This document shows positions 8,641-17,755 of a DNA stretch of 38,564 nt, in pieces; the first letter of the stretch is position 1, and every line of letters starts with the position of its first letter. The stretch is from Thermoguttaceae bacterium (GTDB taxonomy: Bacteria > Planctomycetota > Planctomycetia > Pirellulales > Thermoguttaceae). The stretch covers positions 1-38,564 of the forward strand of contig JAFQXE010000005.1 of NCBI GenBank assembly GCA_017407125.1, in the 5' to 3' direction. The translations under genes and the position numbers were made by a program. The notes beneath the pieces were generated by a model. That model did not search any database, was not told the DNA's origin, and saw only the letters and a list, made by a program, of their open reading frames with translations.

Positions 8641-10509
8641 TTATTTTGCCACTCTCACGCCCGCTTGCGACGCTGGCGCGAGAACAATTTCACAGAAATC
8701 GCCGTCGAACTTGACCTCGCAGGGCTTTCTCTCGTATCGGCAGCCCGTCTCTAACCCGTTGGGAAGAAGTAATTCCGCCGTTACAACTTTGTTTCTTCCG
8801 CCAGTGGGAATGCGGAACGTCTTGCTTTCCATCGTTGAGAAGTTATAGAACGTCATGTAACGGGAGCCGTCCGGGGAGTCTGTTACAAACGCGTCGGCGG
8901 GTAAGTCGGAAACGTCAGCAGGAACGCCGCCGACGTGTCCTTTCCAGAGGCGCATCGCTTCGCCGACCGACGTCAGATGGCTTTCGAACGGGGTTACGTT
9001 AATCGCCTGTTCGTTAACGGCCTGGAAGTAACAGACGAACTTTAATCCGCACGCCTCCCAGTTCCTCATAAAGCCGTTGATCATCTTGGCTGCGTACAGC
9101 CCTTCGACAATGCCCTCAGTTCGATACCAGGCGTACCACAGGTTCCATTCGTCGTACGATATGCCGATGTTGGCAGGGACTTGCTCGCGGCACCGTTTCA
9201 GCGCGGCAAGCGCGTTGTCAGCGTCGCGGGAAACCTCGTTAAACAGCGCGGCAGTCGTTTCCGGCGTGGAATAGTCGTAGAAGGCCTGCCAGTGATCGTA
9301 ACGATGATAGGAAATAACCGGCGCAATGTCCGCCAGCGGCTTTGCAGAGTTCTCAATCCAGTTTTTGTTCGGATACGGACCGGACGCGACAATCGTCAGT
9401 TCCGGATCGACCTTGAGCATCGCCTCTGCGTGCGGACGAACCATGTTCGTATATTCCGTCGGGCCTTTCGGACCTTCCATGTGTCCGTATCCCATTTCGT
9501 TGCCCAGCGACCACAGCTTTACGCGTCCGTTGCACGCCTTGACCCAGTCGGCGGAATCCTGCGGAGACTCCCAGGCGGCGTTAATCGTAAAGAACGGCTC
9601 AGCGCCGATCTTTTCGCACAGAGCCAGCACGTCTTCCATTCCGACGTCATTGGAATCGTAGCCGAGGGTATGCGGGTGAGTCTCGATTTCACTGTAAGAT
9701 TGCAGCGGAGCGCGTTCGTCGGGATCTTCGATAAGCCCGTCGCGCCAGCGGTATTCGCCTGCGAAGTTGCCGCCGGGCCATCGTATAATTGAAGCGCCGA
9801 TGTCGTGAAGGTTCTCGACAACGTCCGCTCGCAATCCGTGGAAATTGTCTGCCGGCATAATTGACACCGCCCCGATAGCGCAGTAGTTCTTTCCTTTTAT
9901 GCCAACGGAGATTTTCGCCATGGTATTCTTTTCGAGCGTGAAGTCAAACGCGATTCGCGTCCACGCGCGGGAATTTGCCGTGTTGACGGTGAACTCTTTT
10001 TCCGCCAGAACGGCGCCGTCAGCGTCGGCAACGCGAAGAACCATCACAGTGTCTGTCGGATGAAGCGTACTGACAACCGCTTTGAACGTATGAGATACGC
10101 CGCCGCGAATTCCAATGTTTCCCTGGGCGATGCCCGCCTCGCCGTCCGGTTCCAGGCAGCCAACGATCTGACAGCCGAATTCGTTTACTCGCCTCATGGC
10201 GCTTCTCGCCGCGTGACGCGTGCAGCCGTAGCCCGGGTTTTGATAGTAGGCGCGAGAGCCATACGCTTCCCACATCATCATAACGCCGTTTCGGGCAGGT
10301 TTGCCGGCGAACTTGCGGTTCTTCACCAGCTGAGCGGAAATCCCGCCCTGAACGGCTGACCGCGTATGTTCAAGGTTCTGCCCGAAGATAAACGCCGGTA
10401 TCGGCTGTTTCGCGCTGGAGGCGTCGTCTGCTCTTCCAATTTGCGTCATTGCCGCAGCCGCCAAAACGGCAACAGCAAACAACACTGTCAATCTAATTGC
10501 TTTTTTCAT
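8641..10509 (-). CDS. Secreted GH51 alpha-L-arabinofuranosidase
   Basis: A 622-residue secreted hydrolase that should release terminal alpha-L-arabinofuranose from arabinan or arabinoxylan-type glycans. Residues 1-28 form a Sec signal peptide (KKAIRLT, then an Ala/Val-rich core, cleavage near GRAD). Residues about 100-220 look like a carbohydrate-binding jelly roll. The (beta/alpha)8 barrel begins near 225 with the GH51 motif RWPGGNFAGEYRWRDG. The acid/base is Glu338 in SLGNEM and the nucleophile Glu454 in YDEWNLWY. A beta-sandwich closes the C-terminus. It is the last gene of a minus-strand unit and lies about 110 bp downstream of the isomerase-fold gene at 10621-12135, with a hairpin between them. 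The family is clear. The exact linkage preference is not, since this sequence is quite unlike the second GH51 at 15096. Confidence 0.9.
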   Translation of the reverse strand: MKKAIRLTVLFAVAVLAAAAMTQIGRADDASSAKQPIPAFIFGQNLEHTRSAVQGGISAQLVKNRKFAGKPARNGVMMMWEAYGSRAYYQNPGYGCTRHAARSAMRRVNEFGCQIVGCLEPDGEAGIAQGNIGIRGGVSHTFKAVVSTLHPTDTVMVLRVADADGAVLAEKEFTVNTANSRAWTRIAFDFTLEKNTMAKISVGIKGKNYCAIGAVSIMPADNFHGLRADVVENLHDIGASIIRWPGGNFAGEYRWRDGLIEDPDERAPLQSYSEIETHPHTLGYDSNDVGMEDVLALCEKIGAEPFFTINAAWESPQDSADWVKACNGRVKLWSLGNEMGYGHMEGPKGPTEYTNMVRPHAEAMLKVDPELTIVASGPYPNKNWIENSAKPLADIAPVISYHRYDHWQAFYDYSTPETTAALFNEVSRDADNALAALKRCREQVPANIGISYDEWNLWYAWYRTEGIVEGLYAAKMINGFMRNWEACGLKFVCYFQAVNEQAINVTPFESHLTSVGEAMRLWKGHVGGVPADVSDLPADAFVTDSPDGSRYMTFYNFSTMESKTFRIPTGGRNKVVTAELLLPNGLETGCRYERKPCEVKFDGDFCEIVLAPASQAGVRVAK

Positions 10510-10550
10510 AGGATTTTTTAGTAAATGGTTAATACTTTAACAACGATATA

Positions 10551-10588
10551 GTCGTTCGGGGGTTATTTACGCTTTCTTCCCGAATGAC
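10551..10588 (-). terminator. Hairpin between the isomerase-like gene and GH51
   Basis: GTCGTTCGGG (10551-10560) pairs with CCCGAATGAC (10579-10588) over ten positions with one G-T pair, loop 18 bases. It begins about 33 bp past the stop of the upstream gene, so it may attenuate read-through into the GH51 gene. Confidence 0.45.
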
Positions 10589-10620
10589 GAATTATGTCAC
10601 GCTATTGTAATTATGAATTT

Positions 10621-12135
10621 TTAGCAGTTTCCTTTCCACTCGTACTTGTACAGTTGGGCGAACATCTTGAACCAGCGCGCTCGTTCCGGTTCGGTCAGGA
10701 ACAGAATCGGGTGCGGGCCGCGGTACATGTCACAGACGTTTTCCAGCTTGTCCATGTCCATTCTGAATCGGGTCGTACAGCCGCCTGCCTGGGTGAACTC
10801 CGGAGAACTAATGATTCGCCCGGTATAGGCGGAAAGGATGCCGTCAACGGTGAACTTGGCAATCAGACCAGGCGCGTTTTCCGGCATACGAGCGTCAATC
10901 GCCGCAGTCTTGGGCAGCATGTGAGCAAACGGACGAATATAGAACGGCAGTTCCGGCTTGTTCTCGTACGAGGGGTACATCTGCAGCGGCGTCGTACAAT
11001 GCGATCCGTAGTACTGGTTTCGTTCCACGTCGAAGTCCGGATTGTGCAGGAACCCGCCGCGGTCAAGGAGATGATTTCCCAGCATAATCGTGAGAAGGGA
11101 ATCCATCTGATCTTCGCACGCGCAGGGCGACAATACGCTGTTGAGCATCGAAAAGCCAACGCACGGCTTGCGTTCTTTCAGATGCAAGCATCTGATCGTT
11201 ACAGCGTCGGCGTTGTAACGCTTTTTGAGCGCTTGAATCGTCAGGTAGGAACGGATGCCGTCGTTGATGTATCTGTCTTCAACGTCAATGACCTTGAGAG
11301 CTTTGGCTTTGAGAGCTTTTGCCATCTCGATCAGTTCCGGGGAATCAGCGACGGAATCAAACATCGCATTGTAGATTTCCGCCGGGACGCCAGCGATTTC
11401 GACGTTCAGCCGGTTGACGTTGGAGCAGGACGGGACGGTAATCTTTTCGGGATATCCTCCAACGCGAATCATTCGGCTTTGCGACAGCTTTTTATGGGCG
11501 TTGACCGCTCGAAGCGCGCCCTCAATCGCCGACCAGTTCTCAAAGGAATGGATAAAGAGCAAATTGGGATTGTTGGCAAGAGCCGGTCTGGGAAGCTGAT
11601 GAGTGCCGCCAACGGGAACGTAAACGATCAGCGGCAATTCCATTTTTTCACACATGCCGGGAATCCAGTCTTGAATCGTATTCCAGAAACAGAAAAGGAA
11701 TACCGCGTCCGGCTGGCTCTGCTTCATGTTCTCGACAAACTGAGCCGCCGCCGCTTTTGTATAGAACGTCGGATAGAACGTGATGTTCATACCCAGCTTG
11801 GCGTTGATTTCCTCGACTTTGGCGCGAAACTGCTTTTCCCGTTCGGCGGGTTCATAATACGGTCCCGGATACGTTGACCAGTTATTAACAGCCCAATTGT
11901 CTTCAAACTTGCCAGCGTCGACGACCTCGCGCGGCGGGTACATAAACGCGACGACAACGTTCGCCGGCGACTTGGGCAGCGGCTTGAACTCTTCGCTGAC
12001 GTCTCGGAGGTCTTCAGCGCTCAAAATGCCGGACATGGTTGTCGACGCAATCGCAGCCGCGGTCGCCCCGGTTTTCAAAAAATCGCGGCGCGATACGCCG
12101 TCGTTATGGTCTGAACTGCAACAGGATTCACACAT
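10621..12135 (-). CDS. Tat-exported protein of the L-fucose/L-arabinose isomerase fold
   Basis: A 504-residue protein starting at 12135, where AAGGAG lies 7 bases upstream of the ATG. The longer frame to 12195 has no such site. The N-terminus is MCESCCSSDHND followed by a twin-arginine motif SRRDFLK near residue 15 and a short Ala/Thr-rich hydrophobic stretch, so export by Tat is predicted. The body resembles the L-fucose isomerase-like family: an N-terminal Rossmann-type NVVVAFMYP segment, and a C-terminal half with IRCLH, PCVGFSMLN, CEDQMDSLLTIML and the HC motif in GSHCTTPLQM. Known enzymes of this fold isomerise cytoplasmic aldoses using a metal, so an exported member is odd. It may bind or isomerise arabinose released by its neighbours, or may have lost catalysis. 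Assignment is by overall pattern; function is inferred from context. Confidence 0.7.
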   Translation of the reverse strand: MCESCCSSDHNDGVSRRDFLKTGATAAAIASTTMSGILSAEDLRDVSEEFKPLPKSPANVVVAFMYPPREVVDAGKFEDNWAVNNWSTYPGPYYEPAEREKQFRAKVEEINAKLGMNITFYPTFYTKAAAAQFVENMKQSQPDAVFLFCFWNTIQDWIPGMCEKMELPLIVYVPVGGTHQLPRPALANNPNLLFIHSFENWSAIEGALRAVNAHKKLSQSRMIRVGGYPEKITVPSCSNVNRLNVEIAGVPAEIYNAMFDSVADSPELIEMAKALKAKALKVIDVEDRYINDGIRSYLTIQALKKRYNADAVTIRCLHLKERKPCVGFSMLNSVLSPCACEDQMDSLLTIMLGNHLLDRGGFLHNPDFDVERNQYYGSHCTTPLQMYPSYENKPELPFYIRPFAHMLPKTAAIDARMPENAPGLIAKFTVDGILSAYTGRIISSPEFTQAGGCTTRFRMDMDKLENVCDMYRGPHPILFLTEPERARWFKMFAQLYKYEWKGNC

Positions 12136-12201
12136 TTTACTGCTCCTTAAAGTAAATTGAGGAAGGATAAACCAAAATCGAATCTGGAACTTCATGCGCC
12201 T

Positions 12202-12229
12202 TCTATACAGACGATTCTAACCGAAGCAA
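12202..12229 (-). promoter_or_regulatory. Promoter for the isomerase-like / GH51 unit
   Basis: On the minus strand TTGCTT (12224-12229) and TATAGA (12202-12207) are spaced by 16 bp, about 70 bp upstream of the start codon at 12135. Confidence 0.45.
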
Positions 12230-12319
12230 AAATAAATTTCAAGAGTTCCAACAGGACTGGAAGGAGAAAAAATGGAAAAATGAAGGCGAGCCGGGGGGGG
12301 AAGGTAAGCCCCTAGAAAA

Positions 12320-12399
12320 TCTCACGCGGAGACGCGGAGATGCGGAGGACGTTCGCGAAGTTTTAAAATCTATGCGTCCTATGCGTTCTTTGCGGCTTA
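12320..12399. repeat. Dispersed intergenic repeat, copy B (other copy at 8324-8394)
   Basis: Same element as 8324-8394 with one substitution early and a 9-base insertion (ATGCGTTCT) near the 3' end. It fills the middle of the 371-bp gene-free stretch 12136-12506, which otherwise holds only the promoter at 12202-12229 and the terminator at 12478-12497. Confidence 0.9.
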
Positions 12400-12477
12400 A
12401 ATATCTTCGGGGACTTCGTTCGCGACCCAGAAAGGTTTTCGACTGCGGCGGAGGGGGGTAGCGTGGCATAGGACAAG

Positions 12478-12497
12478 GCGGCGCCTAGGGGCGCCGC
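12478..12497 (-). terminator. GC-rich hairpin after the GH127 gene
   Basis: GCGGCGCC (12478-12485) and GGCGCCGC (12490-12497) form a perfect 8-bp stem with a TAGG loop, ten bases past the GH127 stop. There is no T-run on either side. Confidence 0.5.
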
Positions 12498-12506
12498 AGT
12501 CCACGA

Positions 12507-15050
12507 CTAATTCTCTCGCACGATTCTCACGTCTGTAATGTCGCCCGTCATGACGCCGCGTTTGGCAGCAAATTTGACGGTAATGGAATCGGCGTTCTTG
12601 TACAGTTCTTCCGGAATCGAGACGGTTTGCGTAAAGAACGTTGTCGAAATGGCGGTTGCGGTTTCCGGCGTTCTGTCCATAGTCCAGACCTTTTGGTCGT
12701 TGACGTAAACGTCTGCGCCCGCCCGATCCTGGTCTGTTACGCGAATCGTAAAGTTGACAGCGATCTTCTCGCCGTTTTGAGGTTTCTGGAACGTATACGA
12801 GAACCAGCCGTCGTTAACGGCTCGACGCCAAAAGCGCTGGTCGTCTAACGGGGAGAGGATATTGTTCCCACCCTGTTTGAATTGTCGAACGCTTTCCGAT
12901 TTCGGCAACCCGATTAAAACCGACTGCAGCGTCTGACTTGCCAGGTTCGGGTCGACTTTCCATTCATTGAACTGAACCTTGTTTTTGTATTCTTCCAGAT
13001 CTTTGGCGTGGTTGAAGTAAATCGCGTATCGGCTGAACTGGATTCTGTTAAACGGAATGAGCCGAGCTGTCTTGCCGTTCAACCCTGTATAGGTAAAGGC
13101 GAGTTCATCGCCCGGCTCTCGCTGGAACTTCTGAATTATCTCGTCTGGCGTTCCGAACAAAGTCGGCGCGTCGGAAATGGGAGCCATAACCGTTCCAACC
13201 GTCCTTCGCGACTGACGGAAATCTGTTACATTGAGATTCGTATTGGGAACTTTCGACGCCAGGACGATAGCCCCGTATTTTACGGAATAGAACCGTTCCG
13301 TCTCGACCAGCGGGGCGACTTCAAACTTCGGCTCGAACGCCGCCTTGACGACGTCGCCGGACGTCCATGTTCTCTTAAGGGTTATATACGAATCCACGAT
13401 CGGCTCGTCTGTTACAACGCCGTTGACTTCCACTTTCATCGACCCGGATTCAATCCAGCGGGGAACTCGAATTTTCATCGAGAACTCTTTCGGCTCTTTG
13501 GTCTGGACGGTCAGCGTTGTAACGTTTTCGTCCGGGTATCGGGTGAACTGCGTCAGCGAAACGCCCTGTTCTTTCCAGTTGAGCGTGGATGGAATAAACA
13601 TGTTGACGTACAGATCCGCGCCGCTGTAGGCGTAAATCATCTTGCCGAACTTGGCGGGGGCTTCAAACCCTGTGCCGGTGCAGCACCAGAACGAGTCGTA
13701 CTTTGAAGAGTACATTTTATAATGCGCCGGACGCATGGACGTGTAGTAAACGCACATTCCCTGTTCGGTTTCGTAGTTGGCTAAAACGTGATTGAACAGA
13801 ACGTTTTCGTAGTAGTCGACGCGTTCCATTTTTGGCGCGCTTTGATACAGGCTTTCCGTCAGGCGCATCATATTGACCGAGTTGCACGATTCCGGGCCGC
13901 CGTAGTTTAGCGCCTTGTTTTTGAATTCGCTTTGCGGGAAGAAATGCTCGCCGCAGCTGTTGCTGCCGTTGACCCACGTGTGTTTGGCGACGACGATGTC
14001 CCAGAAATTGTTCGCCGCCGCAGCAAGCTCCGGATTCCCGTTGTATTTGCTAACCGCATTGAATCCCGTAAACTTGGGAATCTGCGTGTTGGCGTGCCAA
14101 CCGATGAGCATGTCTTCCCCCTTGGACATCGGAACCCACATCTTTTCGTCGTTGAGCTTTTCCGCCCAGCGGAGATATTTTTCGTCCCCGGTCAGCTCGT
14201 AAACGTTGACGTACGATTCGTTAATCGAGCCGTGTTCGCAGTAGAGCAGCTTCTGAATGTCGTCGTGGCTCAGAACGTCGAGAATATCCGTTCCAAACCA
14301 GTCCGCCATTTTGACCAGAATCGGCTTCGCCTGTTCCAGACCGCACATTGTATAGACGTCGTACAGCCCCAGCATGATCTTATTCATGACGTAAACGGGT
14401 TCCCAGGTTGTTTGCTGTTTCCCGTCAACTGTAACAATAATCGCCCACGTGCTGGTTGTGAAATATCTTTCGTGAACCTGCTTGAACAGCTCTTTCCCCT
14501 TAAGCGTTGGCAGCAGATAGCCGTTCCCGTTAGCGTCCTGACAGGTTTTCAGCTCGTCCAGAACATAGGTCAGCCGTTCGAGAATGCGTGCGTCGCCGGT
14601 TGTTTGATACATCATCGACATGGACGACAAATAGAATCCAAGAATATGCCCCGCCAGCGGCCAGCCCAGATGAGCTTCTTCCGATTCCCAGTACGGATAC
14701 GGTTCCTGCTTTTGCATCAAGCCCGCTTCGCGCCGAAACCACGACAACAACCGATCCGGCTCCAGCGTAAGCAGGTACTCGTGATCCAGTTCCTGCACTT
14801 GCAGAAACTGCCCGTCGGTAATCCGGACGTCTTCTAACGAAAACAGATGGATTTTATCCTCTCGAACCGGCTTCGCGCCCGACAAGGTCGGTTCCTGCTT
14901 GGATGTGGGTATCTTCGAATCTTGCTTGTTCGGAGACAAAACCTCGTCCTTCTGCCCGTGCGGCTTCGCACTGTTTTGAGCGTAAAGCGCCGACTGACTT
15001 GCCGACAAAATCAAAACCAGCGTCAACGCAATTGATAAATATTTGTTCAT
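12507..15050 (-). CDS. Secreted GH127 beta-L-arabinofuranosidase
   Basis: An 847-residue secreted enzyme of the GH127 (former DUF1680) family, expected to remove beta-L-arabinofuranose, for example from hydroxyproline-linked or pectic arabinosides. The start at 15050 is chosen because AAGGAG sits 8 bases upstream and the protein then opens with a clean signal peptide (MNKYLSIALTLVLILSASQS). A longer frame to 15092 adds a hydrophilic tail with no support. The catalytic (alpha/alpha)6 barrel spans about residues 65-520. Family motifs are LAGHILGFYLSSMSMMY, then ESC (Glu387, Cys389) and WCC (Cys456-Cys457). In the characterised HypBA1 these correspond to the zinc-binding Glu/Cys set that includes the Cys nucleophile. 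A beta-sandwich tail follows. It lies 45 bp after the GH51 gene at 15096 and probably shares its transcript. Confidence 0.9.
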   Translation of the reverse strand: MNKYLSIALTLVLILSASQSALYAQNSAKPHGQKDEVLSPNKQDSKIPTSKQEPTLSGAKPVREDKIHLFSLEDVRITDGQFLQVQELDHEYLLTLEPDRLLSWFRREAGLMQKQEPYPYWESEEAHLGWPLAGHILGFYLSSMSMMYQTTGDARILERLTYVLDELKTCQDANGNGYLLPTLKGKELFKQVHERYFTTSTWAIIVTVDGKQQTTWEPVYVMNKIMLGLYDVYTMCGLEQAKPILVKMADWFGTDILDVLSHDDIQKLLYCEHGSINESYVNVYELTGDEKYLRWAEKLNDEKMWVPMSKGEDMLIGWHANTQIPKFTGFNAVSKYNGNPELAAAANNFWDIVVAKHTWVNGSNSCGEHFFPQSEFKNKALNYGGPESCNSVNMMRLTESLYQSAPKMERVDYYENVLFNHVLANYETEQGMCVYYTSMRPAHYKMYSSKYDSFWCCTGTGFEAPAKFGKMIYAYSGADLYVNMFIPSTLNWKEQGVSLTQFTRYPDENVTTLTVQTKEPKEFSMKIRVPRWIESGSMKVEVNGVVTDEPIVDSYITLKRTWTSGDVVKAAFEPKFEVAPLVETERFYSVKYGAIVLASKVPNTNLNVTDFRQSRRTVGTVMAPISDAPTLFGTPDEIIQKFQREPGDELAFTYTGLNGKTARLIPFNRIQFSRYAIYFNHAKDLEEYKNKVQFNEWKVDPNLASQTLQSVLIGLPKSESVRQFKQGGNNILSPLDDQRFWRRAVNDGWFSYTFQKPQNGEKIAVNFTIRVTDQDRAGADVYVNDQKVWTMDRTPETATAISTTFFTQTVSIPEELYKNADSITVKFAAKRGVMTGDITDVRIVREN

Positions 15051-15095
15051 ACTATTTGCTCCTTTGCGGGGGTGTAGATAACTTCTATACAAAAT

Positions 15096-17564
15096 CTACT
15101 TCAATCTCAAATTCGTCAGCGAATTCTCTCGTACTTTATAAGTGAACGACGTTCCGGACGCCTTGAATTCCGACGTCGTCGGAACGACTTTGGTTGGTTC
15201 GTCGAGGGAGTTGCGATCCGTGTTCTTTTCGGACGTCAAAACGGTTTCTTCTACGGTAAAGTCCGTCTTGCCGGACCAGTTGTCCAGCTTGATTTGGACG
15301 TCAACCGGCTCGGTTTTCATATTGACGATTCGGATGATCAGTTCCCCGGTTTTTGTATCGCGATGAGCGACAGTATACAGCGTCGTTTTGTTTCCAGTAC
15401 TGAACGGTTTCCAGAACGAGCCGTCGGTTGCCGGACTCTGCAAAAACAGTTTGCCGTTTTCAAAAGCGGCAAGCGAATTCTTCCCGACGCGAATCTCGTA
15501 TTCGTACCAGACGCCGGTTTGATACGAAACGTATTCCTCGGTTTTGACGTCCAGGAAATGCTTGGCGCCGTCCACCCGCTGAATAACCGCGTCTTTTGTG
15601 TTTCCAAACCCGGCGCGATTAATCCAGGTGAAGTTTTGATTGTCGAAGTAATTGAACCCGATCAGCAGCCCTTCCTCCCCGTCGAGTCGTCTCGCCTTGA
15701 ATTTGAACGTATAGTCGCCGGAGAGTTTCAAGCGCGGAACGACGACGCTGTTGGGCGTGGCGATTTCCTTGGTCAGCGGGGCGAAAAGCGCCTTTTCTTC
15801 GGCCGGGGAGAGTTTGAACTCTTTGCCGCTGGCGTCTGTTACAACCAGGTCTTTAACTTCCGCCTTGGTATTCCACGTCGCCAGAATAAGCGTTGGGGTG
15901 CGTTGTTCCTGCGGCGTTACAGCAACGCTTGTCGGCAGGACGCGGTCGCCCTTTTGCAGAGAAAACATCTTCTGGACGTAATAGAAGGGCTGGCAGAACG
16001 TCCGGCGATTGTCGAAGCCGATCATCTGGACTGTCCAGGTCGGGTCGCAGACGTTGTGGAACCGCGGCGCGTATGACGCCATTGTAACAGCGTCGGCGTT
16101 GCGTTCCATGCCGATCATCATCGCGGCTTCGCCCAGCGCGTCGTTGAGACAACCGTTGTGTTTCATCTGAGAAACGCCGTATTCTCCGATGTACACCTTG
16201 CGCTTTTCGCGAGTCTCTGTATCATACTGATCGGGAATTTGGGCAAGCCTTTCAGGAGTGTTATAAAAATGGTCGTCTCGAATGTCAACGTCGGCGTCTT
16301 TGATTTCAATACAGGAGACGTAGAGCAAATCGGGATACTTCGCCTTGAGGGCGGCGTGAAACGCCTTGTATCGGGGGATGTATTCTTTGCCCCAGTTTTC
16401 GTTGCCGATTTCGACGTACTTGAGGTTGAACGGTTCCGGATGTCCCGCCGCCGCGCGCATAGCTCCGTATTTGCTTGTAACAGGCCCGACGGCGTATTCA
16501 ATCGCGTTGAGAGCTTCGTCGATATGGGGCTGAAGCTCTTCGACGGGAACCATGCCCCCGTCGCGGAACTCGCAAGCCATTCCGCAGGAGACGACCAGCA
16601 TCGCCTCCGCGTTGACGTCTTCGCAGAACTGAAGGTACTCGTGCAGCCCCAGTCCCTGATTGGATCGGTATCCCCACAAACTCCAGCGCGACCGCCGCGT
16701 TTCCACGGGACCTAACGTCGTCGTCGGGATGTAACGGTTGGCAATCGTACAGCCTTCGACAACGCACCCGCCGGGGAATCGGACGAACCCGGGCTTGAGG
16801 TCGCGGAACAGCTCGACGAGGTCTTTTCTCAGCCCGTTGGGACGGTTATTGAACGTCGGCGGGAAGAGGGAGATTTCGTCGACATAGACTTTCCCCGGCT
16901 TCGTAAAGACGAATTCCAGTCGGGCGTCTGCTGTAACAGACCCGGTAAAGACGCATTCGTACTTCGTCCATGCCGCCGACGCGACTTCTATGGTCGTTTC
17001 TCCCAAAACGGCGTTGTCCTTTCCAACCAGCCGAACCAGAACCGGCGTCTTTTGAGCCGATCGGGCGAACATCGAGAACTTGTACTCATTCCCCTTGTTA
17101 ATCGGGATTCCCCAGTAGCCGTCGTTGGAGAGAATCGCCTGACCTTTAGGCAGTACCGTCCCGACGGTAACGCAGGCGTAGGACGGGTTGTTTTCGTGAA
17201 TCGGGTTCTCCGTTTCCAGCGTCAGGTACGCCTCGACGTCGCTGGCGGTAAACTCCCAGTTGGGGAACTTGTTTTCAGAACTGAACGCGACCGACCAGCC
17301 CTTGTTCGGTCCAACGGCTTTGCCGCCGCGAATAGCGGTTCCTTCCGGAAGACGATAATCTTCAAAACTGCGGTTTTCAATCAACTCCGCATAAAGCCCG
17401 CCGTCGCCGGAGTGGTTGATTTCTTCAAAGAACAGCCCGAACATGCCTGGATTGAGCGGAACGCCGTCCGCGCCGGCGTCGACAGTAACGTTGACCGTCT
17501 GACCGACCGCCGCGCAAACGGTGAACGTCCAAACCAGCATAAAGGAGATAAACGTTTTTTTCAT
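15096..17564 (-). CDS. Secreted GH51 alpha-L-arabinofuranosidase with C-terminal laminin-G-like domain
   Basis: An 822-residue secreted alpha-L-arabinofuranosidase. Residues 1-21 are a signal peptide. The N-terminal segment MFGLFFEEINHSGDGGLYAE is typical of the family, followed by a carbohydrate-binding-like beta-sandwich (about 90-235). The barrel begins near 245 with RFPGGCVVEG. The acid/base is Glu389 in EIGNEN and the nucleophile Glu461 in IGEYGVS. Between about 605 and 710 there is an inserted concanavalin/laminin-G-like domain (FKFKARR, FNYFDNQNF, WYEYEIRVGKNS) of the kind seen in carbohydrate-binding regions. It belongs to the alpha-AF-domain branch and differs strongly from the GH51 at 8641, so the two likely attack different linkages. 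It is the first gene of a two-gene unit with GH127. Confidence 0.93.
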   Translation of the reverse strand: MKKTFISFMLVWTFTVCAAVGQTVNVTVDAGADGVPLNPGMFGLFFEEINHSGDGGLYAELIENRSFEDYRLPEGTAIRGGKAVGPNKGWSVAFSSENKFPNWEFTASDVEAYLTLETENPIHENNPSYACVTVGTVLPKGQAILSNDGYWGIPINKGNEYKFSMFARSAQKTPVLVRLVGKDNAVLGETTIEVASAAWTKYECVFTGSVTADARLEFVFTKPGKVYVDEISLFPPTFNNRPNGLRKDLVELFRDLKPGFVRFPGGCVVEGCTIANRYIPTTTLGPVETRRSRWSLWGYRSNQGLGLHEYLQFCEDVNAEAMLVVSCGMACEFRDGGMVPVEELQPHIDEALNAIEYAVGPVTSKYGAMRAAAGHPEPFNLKYVEIGNENWGKEYIPRYKAFHAALKAKYPDLLYVSCIEIKDADVDIRDDHFYNTPERLAQIPDQYDTETREKRKVYIGEYGVSQMKHNGCLNDALGEAAMMIGMERNADAVTMASYAPRFHNVCDPTWTVQMIGFDNRRTFCQPFYYVQKMFSLQKGDRVLPTSVAVTPQEQRTPTLILATWNTKAEVKDLVVTDASGKEFKLSPAEEKALFAPLTKEIATPNSVVVPRLKLSGDYTFKFKARRLDGEEGLLIGFNYFDNQNFTWINRAGFGNTKDAVIQRVDGAKHFLDVKTEEYVSYQTGVWYEYEIRVGKNSLAAFENGKLFLQSPATDGSFWKPFSTGNKTTLYTVAHRDTKTGELIIRIVNMKTEPVDVQIKLDNWSGKTDFTVEETVLTSEKNTDRNSLDEPTKVVPTTSEFKASGTSFTYKVRENSLTNLRLK

Positions 17565-17625
17565 GGATTGTTTCGTAATTTGGGGGTTGTAGAATTCAAC
17601 GGCGCCGCTGCCGCTGTATAGAAAT

Positions 17626-17653
17626 ATTATATCAAAGAATATTTAAATTACAA
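17626..17653 (-). promoter_or_regulatory. Promoter for the GH51-GH127 operon
   Basis: On the minus strand TTGTAA (17648-17653) and a perfect TATAAT (17626-17631) are spaced by 16 bp, about 60 bp upstream of the start at 17564. Confidence 0.6.
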
Positions 17654-17755
17654 GACGCAACGGCAAGGCGGAGCCTTGTTCAAAGCCCCGCTTTCGTTCC
17701 CTTTCGCATCCGAAAACCTTTCTGGTTCTCGGATGACGTCTGCAGCGCAGTTTTC

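Noticed and set aside
10594..11877. A 427-residue plus-strand open frame
   Set aside because: It is opposite the isomerase-like gene, shows no domain pattern and is explained by codon bias of the real gene.
13932..14837. A 301-residue plus-strand open frame within the GH127 region
   Set aside because: Antisense to a gene with clear catalytic motifs; no start signals or recognisable domain.
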